Notes: generated by a model not told the origin, from the sequence alone. A DNA stretch of 64,000 nt from Citrobacter sp. Res13-Sevr-PEB04-36 (GCF_015672735.1 NZ_JADABY010000015.1:61195-125194); one strand, 5' to 3'. Positions 48,397-58,695 are shown, counted from the stretch's first letter. Program-made: numbers and translations.

Positions 48397-49296
48397 ATGT
48401 CACGTAAAGACGGTTTGTTAGCACTACTTGTCGTGGTGGTGTGGGGGCTAAATTTTGTCGTCATCAAAGTGGGTCTGCACAATATGCCGCCGTTGATGCT
48501 GGCAGGGCTACGCTTTTTGCTGGTGGCGTTTCCGGCTATTTTCTTTGTTGCCCGACCGAAAATCCCTCTTTCACTGCTGCTCGGTTATGGCCTGACCATC
48601 AGCTTCGGGCAGTTCGCATTTCTGTTTAGCGCGATTAAATTTGGCATGCCCGCTGGACTGGCGTCGCTGGTATTGCAGGCGCAGGCATTTTTCACCATTA
48701 TCCTGGGCGCATTCGCTTTCAGTGAGCGTCTACAGGGTAAGCAACTGGTTGGCATCGCGCTGGCGGTGTTCGGCGTGCTGGTGCTGATTGAAGCCAGTCT
48801 GAATGGGCAGCATGTGGCGATGCTTGGCTTCATGCTGACGTTGGCCGCAGCGCTGAGCTGGGCCTGCGGTAATATCTTCAACAAGAAAATAATGCAGCAT
48901 GAATCCCGTCCGGCAGTCATGTCGCTGGTGGTGTGGAGTGCATTAATCCCGATAGCGCCGTTCTTTCTGGCATCGCTAATCCTTGATGGCTCAGAACAAA
49001 TAGTAAATAGCCTTGTTGCTATCGATATGACCACTATCCTTTCGCTGGTCTATCTGGCATTTGTGGCGACAATAGTGGGGTATGGTATATGGGGAACGCT
49101 ACTGGGGCGCTATGAGACCTGGCGTGTGGCTCCGCTGTCGTTGTTAGTGCCGGTTGTTGGGCTGGCGAGTGCGGCAGTGTTACTGGATGAAACGCTAAGT
49201 GGGCTGCAACTTATCGGCGCGCTGTTGATTATGGCGGGGCTGTACATCAACGTCTTTGGTTTTCGTTTGCGCAGGATTGCACGGGCACGAGGCTAA
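48397..49296 (+). CDS. eamA: O-acetylserine/cysteine exporter EamA (YdeD)
   Basis: A 299-residue drug/metabolite transporter with ten helices made of two EamA repeats. E. coli EamA exports O-acetylserine and cysteine-pathway metabolites. MSRKDGLLALLVVVVWGLNFV matches the E. coli N-terminus; the start at 48397 has AGGGGCGGGG upstream and the five extra codons from 48382 are dropped. Convergent with marB. Confidence 0.94.
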   Translation: MSRKDGLLALLVVVVWGLNFVVIKVGLHNMPPLMLAGLRFLLVAFPAIFFVARPKIPLSLLLGYGLTISFGQFAFLFSAIKFGMPAGLASLVLQAQAFFTIILGAFAFSERLQGKQLVGIALAVFGVLVLIEASLNGQHVAMLGFMLTLAAALSWACGNIFNKKIMQHESRPAVMSLVVWSALIPIAPFFLASLILDGSEQIVNSLVAIDMTTILSLVYLAFVATIVGYGIWGTLLGRYETWRVAPLSLLVPVVGLASAAVLLDETLSGLQLIGALLIMAGLYINVFGFRLRRIARARG

Positions 49297-49302
49297 CATA
49301 AA

Positions 49303-49320
49303 CCCCGCCGTAACGGGGTA
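49303..49320. terminator. Hairpin between eamA and marB
   Basis: The stem ACCCCG / CGGGGT with a six-base loop lies in the 31-base gap between convergent genes. On the minus strand TTTAT follows, so it can end marRAB. Confidence 0.55.
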
Positions 49321-49327
49321 TCATGGC

Positions 49328-49546
49328 TTACAAACTGCGCATATTGTAATAAGGCACGCCCAGCTCGTCAGATTTATCGCTGCCTGCACCCATGTGATTA
49401 AAATCAAACGGAGACTGCTCCTGCGCGGGTGGCATAATCATCGCGTCGCGATTATTGGGCACTATGGGCTGCGCGGTTTGTTCCGCCATGCTCTGGCCCG
49501 AAACAACAAGCAGCAGGGCCAGCATTGCAGATGACAGAAGTTTCAT
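49328..49546 (-). CDS. marB: Periplasmic MarB
   Basis: Third gene of marRAB, 72 residues with a signal peptide (MKLLSSAMLALLLVVSGQSMA). The C-terminal FDFNHMGAGSDKSDELGVPYYN is strongly conserved with E. coli MarB, while the region after the signal is variable. In E. coli it lowers marRA expression by an unclear route. It follows marA by 30 bases. Confidence 0.92.
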   Translation of the reverse strand: MKLLSSAMLALLLVVSGQSMAEQTAQPIVPNNRDAMIMPPAQEQSPFDFNHMGAGSDKSDELGVPYYNMRSL

Positions 49547-49576
49547 GATTTCCTCGGTTACGTCTTTATCAGGCGA

Positions 49577-49960
49577 TTAGCAGTTACATTGATTCAGCGG
49601 ATGCAAATACCGGGATTCGCCGTGCATATTTGTCATACGGTACTTATGGGGGGGCACATCAAAATAGTTTTTGAAGGTCCGGGTCAGCGTTTGCTGAGAC
49701 TCAAAGCCGTAACGCTCCGCCAGATAGAGGATCGGCTCGTTACTTTCTTTTAATTTCTGCGCTATTTCTGTCATTTTGCGGCTGCGGATATATTGACCTA
49801 ACGAATGGCCGGTTTCTTTTTTAAACATCCGTTGCAGGTGCCATTTGGAGTAACCTGAACGCTCCGACACTTTTTCCAGTGAGAGCGGCGATTCAAGGTT
49901 ATTTTCGATCCAGTCCAAAATGCTATGAATGGTGATCGTGTCAGTATTGCGTCTGGACAT
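49577..49960 (-). CDS. marA: Multiple antibiotic resistance activator MarA
   Basis: A 127-residue AraC-family activator of the mar/sox/rob regulon (acrAB, tolC, micF). Both helix-turn-helix motifs are visible: [26 protein letters not shown] and [25 protein letters not shown]. The start at 49960 (MSRRNTD) is preferred because AGAGG is seven bases upstream; the ATG at 49966 is too close to it. The C-terminus ends in NQCNC, with two Cys not found in the E. coli tail. Confidence 0.96.
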   Translation of the reverse strand: MSRRNTDTITIHSILDWIENNLESPLSLEKVSERSGYSKWHLQRMFKKETGHSLGQYIRSRKMTEIAQKLKESNEPILYLAERYGFESQQTLTRTFKNYFDVPPHKYRMTNMHGESRYLHPLNQCNC

Positions 49961-49978
49961 CGTCATACCTCTTTCTGT

Positions 49979-50413
49979 TTACGGCAGGATTTTCTTAAGC
50001 AAATGCTCAAGCGTTGCCACTTCGTCCGCCGTTAAGTTTTTTGTTAGTTCCTGGTGCAGGTCTTGCCCGACTAATTGATGGCACTGCTCGCAAATTGTCG
50101 CGCCATGCTCGGTGAGCTTCACCAGCACGCCACGTTTGTCATGTGGATTAGGAAGTCTTTCCACCCAGCCTTTACAGGCCAGTCTGTCGAGCATTCGCGT
50201 CAGGGCACCAAGATCGACAGACAGCACTTTTTTCAATTCGACAGGGGTAATGCACACCGCGCAGCGGATGGAGCAAAGCACCTTAAATTGCGATGCCGTG
50301 ATATCCAGCGGTGACAGATAGTCGTTTAGCAAACGATCTTTTTTCTGATTAACCATATAGATCAAACGGCCCAGTGGGATGATTTCGTTGAACAGATCAC
50401 TGGTGTTTTTCAC
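49979..50413 (-). CDS. marR: Repressor MarR
   Basis: A 144-residue winged-helix repressor of marRAB, released by salicylate, copper and phenolics. The DNA-binding region is LDITASQFKVLCSI...CITPVELKKVLSVDLGALTRMLDRL. The Cys in LDRLACKGWVERLPNPHDKRG corresponds to the copper-oxidised Cys80 of E. coli. GTG start as in E. coli. Downstream marA is 18 bases away. Confidence 0.96.
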   Translation of the reverse strand: MKNTSDLFNEIIPLGRLIYMVNQKKDRLLNDYLSPLDITASQFKVLCSIRCAVCITPVELKKVLSVDLGALTRMLDRLACKGWVERLPNPHDKRGVLVKLTEHGATICEQCHQLVGQDLHQELTKNLTADEVATLEHLLKKILP

Positions 50414-50418
50414 AATGG

Positions 50419-50511
50419 TTGCCCTGGCAAGTAGTTAGTCACGGCTGATATTATTGCTTAGGCAAATATAAGTCAAATGAATGGGTTGGCAAATGCCACG
50501 TTTTGCTAAAA
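50419..50511 (-). promoter_or_regulatory. mar operator, promoter and marbox
   Basis: All elements of E. coli marO are seen on the minus strand. Marbox at 50493-50511 (plus strand ATGCCACGTTTTGCTAAAA). -35 TTGACT (50471-50476) and -10 TAATAT (50448-50453), 17 bases apart. MarR site I (50454-50468, TTGCTTAGGCAAATA on plus) lies between -35 and -10, and site II (50419-50433, TTGCCCTGGCAAGTA on plus) just before the marR GTG. The locus therefore looks inducible and intact. Confidence 0.88.
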
Positions 50512-50669
50512 CATCAGTACCTGGTTAATCGCACTTTCTTTCAATATTTTGATTACAAAGGCTTATACGTAGAGGCGAAAAATGAATCCTTACATCGCTA
50601 AAATGGCTTAAGCGGGTGTTTTCACCGTATACTTGCCGTTGACGATTAATGCACAGGAAAGATGACATT

Positions 50670-51335
50670 ATGATGGATTTGTTTAAGGCCATAGGTCTGG
50701 GACTCGTTGTCCTGTTACCGTTGGCGAACCCGTTAACAACAGTGGCGTTGTTCCTCGGCCTTGCTGGCAATATGAACAGCGCAGAGCGTAACCGTCAGTC
50801 ATTAATGGCGTCTGTCTATGTGTTTGCCATCATGATGGTGGCGTACTATGCCGGACAGGTGGTGATGAACACCTTTGGGATTTCGATTCCCGGATTGCGT
50901 ATTGCGGGTGGGTTAATCGTTGCGTTTATCGGCTTTCGGATGCTTTTCCCGCAGCAAAAAGCGCATGATTCTCCGGAAGCGAGAAGTAAGACCGAAGAGC
51001 TTGCAGACGAACCGACGGCCAATATTGCCTTTGTCCCACTGGCAATGCCAAGCACTGCCGGTCCGGGTACTATTGCGATGATCATCAGTTCGGCGTCAAC
51101 CGTGCGTCAGGGCTCAGAGTTTCCTGACTGGGTTATCATGGTCGCGCCACCGATTATCTTTGCGGTGATCGGGATTATTCTGTGGGGCTGCCTGCGTAGC
51201 TCTGGCGGGATCATGCGTCTGGTCGGTAAAGGGGGGATTGAAGCGATTTCCCGTCTGATGGGTTTTTTGCTGGTGTGTATGGGCGTGCAGTTTATTATTA
51301 ACGGCGTGTTGGAAATTATTAAAACCTACGCGTAA
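50670..51335 (+). CDS. marC: MarC-family inner-membrane protein
   Basis: A 221-residue protein with about six helices of the UPF0056/MarC family. Despite its name and place, divergent from marRAB, it does not contribute to drug resistance in E. coli and its function is unknown. The start at 50670 ([11 protein letters not shown]) gives the E. coli length; the upstream MHRKDDI extension is not supported. Conserved blocks: [16 protein letters not shown] and [19 protein letters not shown]. Confidence 0.92.
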   Translation: MMDLFKAIGLGLVVLLPLANPLTTVALFLGLAGNMNSAERNRQSLMASVYVFAIMMVAYYAGQVVMNTFGISIPGLRIAGGLIVAFIGFRMLFPQQKAHDSPEARSKTEELADEPTANIAFVPLAMPSTAGPGTIAMIISSASTVRQGSEFPDWVIMVAPPIIFAVIGIILWGCLRSSGGIMRLVGKGGIEAISRLMGFLLVCMGVQFIINGVLEIIKTYA

Positions 51336-51345
51336 AACCTGCGTT

Positions 51346-51383
51346 TTAAAAAGGGCCCGGTATTGTCTCCCGGGCCTTTTTTA
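51346..51383. terminator. Bidirectional terminator between marC and sotB
   Basis: AAAAAGGGCCCGG and CCGGGCCTTTTTTT face each other across about ten bases in the gap between convergent genes, giving T tracts on both strands. Confidence 0.88.
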
Positions 51384-51386
51384 TGG

Positions 51387-52577
51387 CTAGTTAGGCTGTT
51401 CTTCCAGCGCGACCGGCCATTTGCGAAAGATAATCACGGACCATATCAGCGCAGCCAGCGCCGGCACTGCACCAATGTAACCGATTGTTGACATCGACCA
51501 ATGCAAACTGACCTGATTTCCCACCAGCGCGCCCGCACCGATACCAATATTAAAGATACCGGAGAACAGCGCCATGGCGACGTCGGTGGCATCTGGCGCT
51601 AACGCCAGGACTTTCACCTGCATCCCCAGACCTATCACCATAATGGCAACACCCCAGAAAATACTCAGTACGGCAAGATGCATCTCGCTGTCTGCGGCTG
51701 GTAAAAGCAGCACCAGGCACACCGTCAGAAGCGCAATAGCCGCGCTTATCAGCCCTGAAGCGTACTGATTACCCAGCTTGCCAAAGATGATGCTGCCAAT
51801 GATGCCCGCTGCACCCAGAACCAGTAACAGCACGGTAGCAAAGTTGGCGCTCAGTCCGGCGACAGTCTGAACAAAGGGTTCTATATAGCTGTAAGCTGTG
51901 TAGTGCGCGGTCACCACAATCACTGTTAGCAAATAAATACTGGTCAGTGCCGGGCGGCGAAACAACAGCGGCAGGCTTTTTAATGAACCTGAATGTTCGC
52001 TGGGTAGTTTTGGCAGCAGTTTAATCAGGCAGAGCAGGGTGACTAACGCGGCAACGCCGATTGCGAAGAAGGTCGTGCGCCAGCCAAAATACTGACCGAC
52101 GATACGCCCGATAGGCAGTCCTAACACCATGGCCAGCGCGGTCCCGGTGGCAATCAGACTTAACGCCTGTGCGCGTTTACCCGCAGGCGCTAGCCGAATG
52201 GCTAACGACGCGGTAATCGACCAGAAAATGGCGTGTGCAAAGGCAATACCAATACGGCTAATGACCAGCACGGTAAAGTTCCATGCCAGGAAAGAGAGCA
52301 CATGACTGGTGATAAACAATACGAAAAGGCAAATCAGAAGTTTGCGCCGTTCCACCTGGCTGGTAAGCAGCATAAACGGCAGTGACATCAGGGCAACGAC
52401 CCAGGCATAGATGGTCAGCATGATCCCGACCTGCGCCGTTTGCATACCAAAGCTTTGCGCGATGTCGGAGAGCAAACCGACGGGAACAAACTCCGTGGTA
52501 TTGAAAATAAAAGCGGCAATAGCCAGCGTGACGACCCGTAGCCACGCGACCTTGCGGGAAACAGTGTGTGTTGTCAT
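51387..52577 (-). CDS. sotB: Sugar efflux transporter SotB (YdeA)
   Basis: A 396-residue, 12-helix MFS exporter that in E. coli effluxes arabinose and IPTG-like sugars. N-terminal [21 protein letters not shown] and the loop [13 protein letters not shown] match the E. coli protein closely. Same length. Lies downstream of, and convergent with, marC. Confidence 0.94.
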   Translation of the reverse strand: MTTHTVSRKVAWLRVVTLAIAAFIFNTTEFVPVGLLSDIAQSFGMQTAQVGIMLTIYAWVVALMSLPFMLLTSQVERRKLLICLFVLFITSHVLSFLAWNFTVLVISRIGIAFAHAIFWSITASLAIRLAPAGKRAQALSLIATGTALAMVLGLPIGRIVGQYFGWRTTFFAIGVAALVTLLCLIKLLPKLPSEHSGSLKSLPLLFRRPALTSIYLLTVIVVTAHYTAYSYIEPFVQTVAGLSANFATVLLLVLGAAGIIGSIIFGKLGNQYASGLISAAIALLTVCLVLLLPAADSEMHLAVLSIFWGVAIMVIGLGMQVKVLALAPDATDVAMALFSGIFNIGIGAGALVGNQVSLHWSMSTIGYIGAVPALAALIWSVIIFRKWPVALEEQPN

Positions 52578-52696
52578 ATCAAATAAATTGGATTAGCTGC
52601 GAAAAGGTGAGGTCACGATCTTAAAACGGTTATTGGTGAAAATACAATCATTTCGTGATTCAAATCACATTTTTGTAGATGATACCGGGAAAGGAG

Positions 52697-52725
52697 GGCC
52701 GGGTGAGCTTGGGTCACCCGAGGCC
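52697..52725 (-). terminator. Hairpin after yneJ
   Basis: GGCC-GGGTGA facing TCACCC-GAGGCC across seven bases, immediately after the yneJ stop. The pyrimidine tract after it on the minus strand is CCCTCCTTT, only partly T. Confidence 0.5.
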
Positions 52726-52727
52726 AA

Positions 52728-53603
52728 TTAATCTACATTCTGCGCCAGTTGAGGGGGCAACACCTCAATAAACGCTTCCAGCTGTCGCGTCATCGCTCCC
52801 CGACGCCAGACCAGCCACGTATTGAGCCAGCGCCACTTTTCGCTCAGCGGCCAGGCGTTAACCTGATGATGTCCCGGCATGCTTTCCAGCATCGAACGCG
52901 GTATCAGCGCTATTCCCGCCCCGGCAATCACGCAGGCGAGCATGCCGTGATACGACTCCATTTCGTGAATTGTACCTGGCATTGCGCGGTCGGCGTGAAA
53001 CCAACTTTCAAAATGACGACGGTAAGAGCAGTTCGCGCGAAAGGCATAAATACTACAGCCGTTGACGTCACTGGCCCGCTGTATCGGTGCGTGCCCGTGG
53101 GGGGTAACAATCATCATCTCTTCACGATAGATCGGCATGCCTTCCAGTCCTGGATGGGTAATCGGGCCATCGACAAAAGCAGCGTTCAACGTCCCTTCCA
53201 GTACGCCATCCAGCATAGTGCCTGAAGGACCGGTTGCCAGAGCAAACTGAATTTTTGGATAACGCCGATTATATTCAGCCAGCGTCGCGGGAATGCGTAC
53301 GGCCGCAGTGCTTTCCAGCGAACCGAGAGAGAACAGTCCCTGAGGCTCATCGCCTGCGACGACCATGCGTGCTTCCTCTACCAGGGCAAGGATCCGCTGG
53401 CTATAGCGCAGAAAATTGTGTCCGGACGGGGAAAGTCGCAGGCGCTGGTTTTCACGAATAAACAGATCGACGCCAAGGTCGGCTTCAAGCTGGCGAATAC
53501 GCGTGGTGAGATTGGATGGTACACGATGCACCTTCGCGGCGGCCTGCGTAATGCTGCCGGTTTCCGCCACCGCATTGAACATTTCCAGTTGCGTGAGATC
53601 CAT
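52728..53603 (-). CDS. yneJ: LysR-family regulator YneJ (PtrR)
   Basis: A 291-residue LysR-type regulator. The N-terminal winged helix [40 protein letters not shown] is intact. It is divergent from sad with a gap of 102 bases, and in E. coli it controls sad and glutamine/putrescine-related genes, so it very likely regulates the sad operon here. Confidence 0.92.
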   Translation of the reverse strand: MDLTQLEMFNAVAETGSITQAAAKVHRVPSNLTTRIRQLEADLGVDLFIRENQRLRLSPSGHNFLRYSQRILALVEEARMVVAGDEPQGLFSLGSLESTAAVRIPATLAEYNRRYPKIQFALATGPSGTMLDGVLEGTLNAAFVDGPITHPGLEGMPIYREEMMIVTPHGHAPIQRASDVNGCSIYAFRANCSYRRHFESWFHADRAMPGTIHEMESYHGMLACVIAGAGIALIPRSMLESMPGHHQVNAWPLSEKWRWLNTWLVWRRGAMTRQLEAFIEVLPPQLAQNVD

Positions 53604-53705
53604 TATTTTTCTCTATTCGTGAATGGTGTAGTTAATATTATTCATTTTTCAGAAAGAGTAAATATGCTCATGATATGACCATACCCTGCAAAAAGAGAGA
53701 CAGCT

Positions 53706-55094
53706 ATGACCATCACATCAGCAACACATGCGATTTCCGTCAATCCTGTGAACGGCGAAAGGTTAACGGCGATGCCGTGGGCTAGTCGGGATGAGATTGC
53801 CCATGCGCTTGATCTGGCCGCCAGTGGATTTAATGAATGGAAACATACCACCGTGGCACATCGGGCACAGATGCTGCGCAAGGTTGGGTACGCTCTGCGT
53901 GAGCGTGCGGAAGAGATGGCGCAGTGTATCTCGCGGGAAATGGGTAAACCGATTAAACAGGCACGTGCAGAAGTGGCGAAATCCGCGGCGCTGTGTGACT
54001 GGTATGCAGAGCATGGACCTTTGATGCTTAATACTGAGCCAACGCAGGTGGAGAACAACCAGGCGGTGATTGAATATCGTCCTCTGGGCACTATTCTGGC
54101 TGTGATGCCGTGGAACTTCCCGCTGTGGCAGGTCATGCGCGGCGCAGTGCCTATTTTACTGGCCGGGAACGGTTATCTGTTAAAGCATGCACCTAACGTA
54201 ACCGGATGTGCCGGTATTATTGCGCAGGCGTTTGCCGATGCCGGTATCCCGCAGGGGGTGTATGGCTGGGTGAATGCCGATAATGCCGGGGTTAGCCAGA
54301 TGATCAACGATCCGCGTATTGCGGCCGTTACGGTTACCGGGAGTGTGCGAGCCGGGGCGGCAATTGGCGCTCAGGCGGGGGCGGCGCTGAAGAAATGCGT
54401 GCTTGAGCTGGGCGGTTCCGACCCGTTTATTGTGCTTAACGATGCCGACCTCGATCTGGCCGTGAAAGCGGCAGTCGCCGGTCGTTATCAGAATACCGGG
54501 CAGGTTTGTGCGGCAGCGAAACGTTTTATTGTTGAGGAAGGGATTGCGGCAGAATTTACTCGGCGTTTTGTGGCGGCAGCCAGCGCGCTAAAAATGGGCG
54601 ATCCTCTGCATGAGGAAAACGATCTTGGCCCAATGGCGCGTGTTGATTTGCGTGATGAACTGCATCAGCAGGTTGAGACCTCGCTGGCGCAAGGGGCAAA
54701 GTTGTTACTTGGTGGCGAAAAAATTTCCGGTAAAGGGAACTACTATGCCATCACGGTTCTCGGTGATGTAACGCCTGAAATGACCGCTTTCCGCCAGGAG
54801 TTGTTCGGTCCAGTGGCGGCAATTACCGTCGCGAAGAACGCAGAGCATGCGTTAACCCTGGCGAATGATAGCGATTTTGGCTTGTCGGCAACGATTTTCA
54901 CCGCCGATGAGATGCTGGCGCAGAATATGGCCGCACGCCTGGAATGTGGTGGGGTGTTTATCAATGGTTACAGTGCCAGTGACGCACGCGTCGCGTTTGG
55001 CGGGGTGAAGAAAAGCGGCTTTGGCCGGGAGCTTTCACACTTTGGCCTGCATGAGTTTTGTAATGTGCAGACCGTCTGGAAAAACCGTATTTAA
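53706..55094 (+). CDS. sad: Succinate-semialdehyde dehydrogenase Sad (YneI)
   Basis: A 462-residue NAD(P)-dependent aldehyde dehydrogenase that oxidises succinate semialdehyde, the last step of putrescine/GABA breakdown. Catalytic Glu in LELGGSDPFIV (near residue 237) and Cys in NTGQVCAAAKRF (near 270). MPWNFPLWQVMRGAVP and FINGYSASDARVAFGGVKKSGFGRE complete the family signature. Same length as E. coli. glsB follows after 117 bases. Confidence 0.94.
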   Translation: MTITSATHAISVNPVNGERLTAMPWASRDEIAHALDLAASGFNEWKHTTVAHRAQMLRKVGYALRERAEEMAQCISREMGKPIKQARAEVAKSAALCDWYAEHGPLMLNTEPTQVENNQAVIEYRPLGTILAVMPWNFPLWQVMRGAVPILLAGNGYLLKHAPNVTGCAGIIAQAFADAGIPQGVYGWVNADNAGVSQMINDPRIAAVTVTGSVRAGAAIGAQAGAALKKCVLELGGSDPFIVLNDADLDLAVKAAVAGRYQNTGQVCAAAKRFIVEEGIAAEFTRRFVAAASALKMGDPLHEENDLGPMARVDLRDELHQQVETSLAQGAKLLLGGEKISGKGNYYAITVLGDVTPEMTAFRQELFGPVAAITVAKNAEHALTLANDSDFGLSATIFTADEMLAQNMAARLECGGVFINGYSASDARVAFGGVKKSGFGRELSHFGLHEFCNVQTVWKNRI

Positions 55095-55211
55095 TCTTCA
55101 GGGTGTCCCCACACGGGACACTCGTCCACTCATATCGTCTGTGTCCTGACGCGGTGCATTCAGCTCTGTTATACTCGCAGGCCTTTCAGACCTGCGAGCA
55201 AGGAGCATGTT

Positions 55212-56138
55212 GTGGCCAGGGCCATGGACAATTCAATCTTAGAAACCATTGTGCAGCAGGTTCGCCCGCTGATCGGTCAAGGGAAAGTCGCTGACTACAT
55301 CCCCGCATTAGCTTCCGTTGATGGTTCCAAACTGGGTATTGCCATTTGCACCGTTGATGGTCAGCACTATCAGGCGGGCGATGCGCAAGAACGTTTTTCA
55401 ATTCAGTCGATCTCGAAGGTGCTCAGTCTGGTGGTGGCGATGCGTCATTATCAGGAAGATGAGATCTGGCAGCGTGTAGGCAAAGATCCTTCAGGACATC
55501 CGTTTAATTCTCTGGTACAGCTGGAAATGGAGCAGGGAATACCACGCAACCCGTTTATTAATGCCGGGGCGCTGGTGGTTTGCGACATGTTGCAGGGGCG
55601 TCTGAGTGCCCCACGTCAACGCATGCTCGAAGTCGTACGGGCGCTAAGCGGTGTGCCGGATATCGCCTATGATGCGACAGTTGCCCGCTCTGAGTTTGAG
55701 CATTCGGCGCGTAATGCGGCCATTGCCTGGCTGATGAAATCCTTTGGTAATTTTCAACATGATGTTGCCACCGTTCTGCAAAACTACTTTCACTACTGTG
55801 CGCTGAAGATGAGCTGCGTGGAGCTGGCGCGTACCTTTGTCTTTCTGGCTAATCAGGGGCATGCCTTTCATCTCAATGAGCCGGTAGTCACGCCGATGCA
55901 GGCCCGACAAATTAATGCGCTGATGGCGACCAGTGGTATGTACCAGAACGCCGGTGAATTTGCGTGGCGAGTAGGGCTGCCGGCAAAATCCGGGGTGGGT
56001 GGCGGTATCGTGGCGATCGTGCCGCATGAGATGGCGATAGCGGTCTGGAGCCCGGAACTGGATCCAGCAGGGAATTCACTGGCAGGTATTGCGGTCCTGG
56101 AGCAGTTGACCCAACAGCTGGGGCGCTCGGTTTACTGA
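55212..56138 (+). CDS. glsB: Glutaminase GlsB (YneH)
   Basis: A 308-residue glutaminase 2 that hydrolyses glutamine to glutamate and ammonia. It has the beta-lactamase-like fold: catalytic Ser-x-x-Lys in [13 protein letters not shown] (near residue 66), [15 protein letters not shown] and [15 protein letters not shown] start with AAGGAG upstream, as in E. coli. Its stop overlaps the start of yneG by one base (TGATG), so the two are coupled. Confidence 0.95.
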   Translation: MARAMDNSILETIVQQVRPLIGQGKVADYIPALASVDGSKLGIAICTVDGQHYQAGDAQERFSIQSISKVLSLVVAMRHYQEDEIWQRVGKDPSGHPFNSLVQLEMEQGIPRNPFINAGALVVCDMLQGRLSAPRQRMLEVVRALSGVPDIAYDATVARSEFEHSARNAAIAWLMKSFGNFQHDVATVLQNYFHYCALKMSCVELARTFVFLANQGHAFHLNEPVVTPMQARQINALMATSGMYQNAGEFAWRVGLPAKSGVGGGIVAIVPHEMAIAVWSPELDPAGNSLAGIAVLEQLTQQLGRSVY

Positions 56139-56497
56139 TGAACTCGCTCGAACCTCTTTTTTCCCGACTAGCGAAATCGAGTTTTCGTTCGCGGTTTCGC
56201 CTCGGTGACAAAGAACGACGTTATTGTATAGAGAAAGGCGCGCCGGTGATTAAACAACATGCTGCCGATTTTATTGCTAAACGCCTGGCGCCTGCCTTCC
56301 CGGTCAATGACGGTAAGCAGACGCCAATGCGCGGGCATCCGGTGTTTATTGCCCAGCACGCGACGGCAACCTGCTGTCGCGGGTGTCTGGCAAAATGGCA
56401 TGATATTCCGCAAGGGCAGGCGCTAAGTGCAGAACAACAACGTTACGTTGTCACGGTGATTTATCACTGGATAGTACGCCAAATGAATCAGCCATAG
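56138..56497 (+). CDS. yneG: DUF4186 protein YneG
   Basis: A 119-residue cytoplasmic protein matching E. coli YneG. Basic throughout, with LGDKERRYCIEKGAPVIKQHAADFI and a CCRGCLAKWHDIP motif where Cys and His could bind a metal. HPVFIAQHATATCC is a conserved block. Function unknown; always next to glsB in enterics as far as I recall. Confidence 0.88.
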   Translation: MNSLEPLFSRLAKSSFRSRFRLGDKERRYCIEKGAPVIKQHAADFIAKRLAPAFPVNDGKQTPMRGHPVFIAQHATATCCRGCLAKWHDIPQGQALSAEQQRYVVTVIYHWIVRQMNQP

Positions 56498-56519
56498 ATA
56501 ACACAATCCTATGATAAGA

Positions 56520-56561
56520 CCCCTTGTGTTGCGAAAAAGTTAAACGCACTATCAAGGGGTT
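56520..56561 (+). other. Large hairpin between yneG and a GNAT gene
   Basis: ACCCCTTG and CAAGGGGT pair, and inner bases TGCG / CGCA extend the stem past a bulge around an A-rich loop. It lies 23 bases after yneG and 19 before the GNAT ATG, with only TTAAT after it. It may end yneG or fold as the leader of the GNAT mRNA. Confidence 0.45.
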
Positions 56562-56578
56562 AATCTAAGGAGAAAAAC

Positions 56579-57106
56579 ATGGCTTCTGTTACACCCTGCG
56601 TCGTGCTCAGCGCACAACAAATTCTGTCGAGAATCGACGAACTTTGCGACATCCTCGAACAGTGCGTGAATGACGGCGCATCTGTGAGTTTTATACACCC
56701 CTTCAACCGTGATAAGTCACTGCCGTTCTGGACCGGCGTCGCGCAAAGCGTCGTCCGTGGCGAGAAAATTGTGCTGGCGGCTGAGAACGCGAAAGGTACC
56801 CTGGTAGGGACCGTTCAACTTATTATCGATCAACCTGAAAACCAGCCGCATCGTGCCGACGTCGCCAAATTACTGGTGCATCCGTCTGCACGACGGACAG
56901 GTATCGCCAGGGAACTGATGAACGCGCTGGAAACGTGTGCGCGTCAACAGCGTAAAACCATGCTGGTGCTCGACACGGCCACCGGTAGCGGTGCGGAGTT
57001 GTTCTACCACAATTGTGGCTGGCAAAAAGCTGGCATGATCCCCGACTACGCCCAAATGCCGGACGGAACGCTGACGGGCACCACACTTTTCTATAAATCA
57101 CTGTAA
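56579..57106 (+). CDS. GNAT-family N-acetyltransferase of unknown substrate
   Basis: A 175-residue acetyltransferase: acetyl-CoA-binding motif VHPSARRTGIARELMNALE near residue 100, LVLDTATGSGAELFYHNCGWQKAGMIPDYA in the C-terminal half. AAGGAG sits seven bases before the ATG. It has no counterpart at this place in E. coli K-12, where yneG is near uxaB. The overall look (about 175 residues, single domain) fits small-molecule or antibiotic-type GNATs, but nothing in the sequence fixes the substrate. Confidence 0.8.
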   Translation: MASVTPCVVLSAQQILSRIDELCDILEQCVNDGASVSFIHPFNRDKSLPFWTGVAQSVVRGEKIVLAAENAKGTLVGTVQLIIDQPENQPHRADVAKLLVHPSARRTGIARELMNALETCARQQRKTMLVLDTATGSGAELFYHNCGWQKAGMIPDYAQMPDGTLTGTTLFYKSL

Positions 57107-57162
57107 TTTGTTACCGGGGATTGATCAAAACAGGGTTTCAAGGTATTAAAGTTTGCTAACCT

Positions 57163-57173
57163 ATTGGACCAAT
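57163..57173 (+). promoter_or_regulatory. Candidate ExuR/UxuR operator upstream of uxaB
   Basis: ATTGGACCAAT, a palindrome with a single-base centre, lies 40 bases before the uxaB GTG. It resembles the core of the ExuR/UxuR box (TTGG...CCAA). uxaB is ExuR-regulated in E. coli. Confidence 0.5.
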
Positions 57174-57212
57174 TCAATCAGGTTGTATGACTAATCAAAA
57201 AGGGAACCCATT

Positions 57213-58664
57213 GTGCAAACACTAAATCGTCGCGATTTTCCCGGTGCTCACTATCCTGAACGCATCATTCAGTTTGGTGAAGGAAACTTCCTGCGCGCCT
57301 TTGTTGACTGGCAAGTTGATTTACTGAATGAACATACCGATCTGAATTCTGGTGTGGTCATTGTTCGTCCTATCGAAAGTACATTTCCGCCATCACTGAG
57401 CACGCAGGATGGTCTCTACACCACCATCATTCGTGGTCTGAATGAAAAGGGCGAGGCCGTCAGCGACGCGCGTTTAATTCGCTCGGTTAACCGTGAAATC
57501 AGCGTTTATAGCGAATACGATGAGTTCCTGAAACTGGCGCATAACCCTGATATGCGTTTTGTTTTCTCCAATACAACGGAGGCCGGCATTAGTTATCATG
57601 CGGGTGACAAGTTCGACGATGCGCCTGCGGTAAGCTATCCGGCCAAGTTGACCCGCCTGCTGTTTGAGCGTTATAGCCATTTTGACGGCGCGCTGGATAA
57701 AGGCTGGATAATCGTTCCTTGCGAACTGATTGATTACAACGGCGATGCGCTGCGTGAACTGGTGCTGCGTTACGCGCAGGAGTGGGCGTTGCCGGACGCG
57801 TTCGTACAGTGGCTGGACAAGGCTAACGCATTTTGTTCTACGCTGGTGGACCGCATCGTTACCGGTTACCCACGTGACGAAGTGGCCATGCTGGAAGCCG
57901 AGCTGGGTTATCATGATGCCTTCCTCGATACTGCAGAGCACTTCTACCTGTTTGTGATTCAGGGGCCGAAGTCATTAGCGACTGAACTGCGTCTGGACAA
58001 ATATCCGCTGAATGTACTGATTGTTGATGATATTAAACCGTACAAAGAGCGTAAAGTTGCCATCCTTAATGGTGCGCACACCGCGCTGGTGCCGGTAGCC
58101 TACCAGGCAGGGCTAGACACGGTGGGTGAGGCGATGAATGACGCAGAGATTTGCGCTTTTGTCGAAAAAGCCATCTATGAAGAGATCATTCCGGTGCTGG
58201 ATTTACCGCGTGATGAGCTGGCATCGTTCGCCAGCGCGGTGACCGGACGTTTCTGCAACCCGTACATCAAGCATCAGCTTTTGTCGATTGCACTGAACGG
58301 AATGACTAAATTCCGCACGCGTATTTTGCCGCAGTTGCTGGCAGGGCAGCAGGCCAATGGTCAATTGCCGGCGCGTCTGACGTTTGCGCTGGCGGCGCTG
58401 ATTGCTTTCTATCGTGGCGAGCGTAACGGTGAGTCTTATCCGGTTCAGGATGATGTGCACTGGATTGAGCGCTTCCAGCAATTGTGGAGCCAGCACCATG
58501 ATCGTCAAATAAGTACGCAAGCGTTGGTGCGCTCGGTTCTGGCGGTCAACGAGCACTGGGAGCAGGATCTGACACAGGTTCCCGGACTGGTAGAACAGGT
58601 TTCAGCCGATCTGGATTCAATTCTGTCCCAAGGCATGCGCGAAGCCGTTAAGCCACTGTGCTAA
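57213..58664 (+). CDS. uxaB: Tagaturonate reductase (altronate oxidoreductase) UxaB
   Basis: A 483-residue NADH-dependent polyol dehydrogenase that reduces D-tagaturonate to D-altronate in galacturonate breakdown. N-terminal motif [20 protein letters not shown] and catalytic-domain [16 protein letters not shown], preceded by [19 protein letters not shown] start with AGGGA seven bases upstream; length equals E. coli. Monocistronic, with a clear terminator. Paralogous to ydfI. Confidence 0.96.
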   Translation: MQTLNRRDFPGAHYPERIIQFGEGNFLRAFVDWQVDLLNEHTDLNSGVVIVRPIESTFPPSLSTQDGLYTTIIRGLNEKGEAVSDARLIRSVNREISVYSEYDEFLKLAHNPDMRFVFSNTTEAGISYHAGDKFDDAPAVSYPAKLTRLLFERYSHFDGALDKGWIIVPCELIDYNGDALRELVLRYAQEWALPDAFVQWLDKANAFCSTLVDRIVTGYPRDEVAMLEAELGYHDAFLDTAEHFYLFVIQGPKSLATELRLDKYPLNVLIVDDIKPYKERKVAILNGAHTALVPVAYQAGLDTVGEAMNDAEICAFVEKAIYEEIIPVLDLPRDELASFASAVTGRFCNPYIKHQLLSIALNGMTKFRTRILPQLLAGQQANGQLPARLTFALAALIAFYRGERNGESYPVQDDVHWIERFQQLWSQHHDRQISTQALVRSVLAVNEHWEQDLTQVPGLVEQVSADLDSILSQGMREAVKPLC

Positions 58665-58671
58665 AACAGTC

Positions 58672-58695
58672 ACCCGGTTTAGGCCGGGTTTTTTA
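58672..58695 (+). terminator. Intrinsic terminator of uxaB
   Basis: The stem ACCCGG / CCGGGT with a short loop is followed by six T residues, seven bases after the uxaB stop. Confidence 0.88.
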
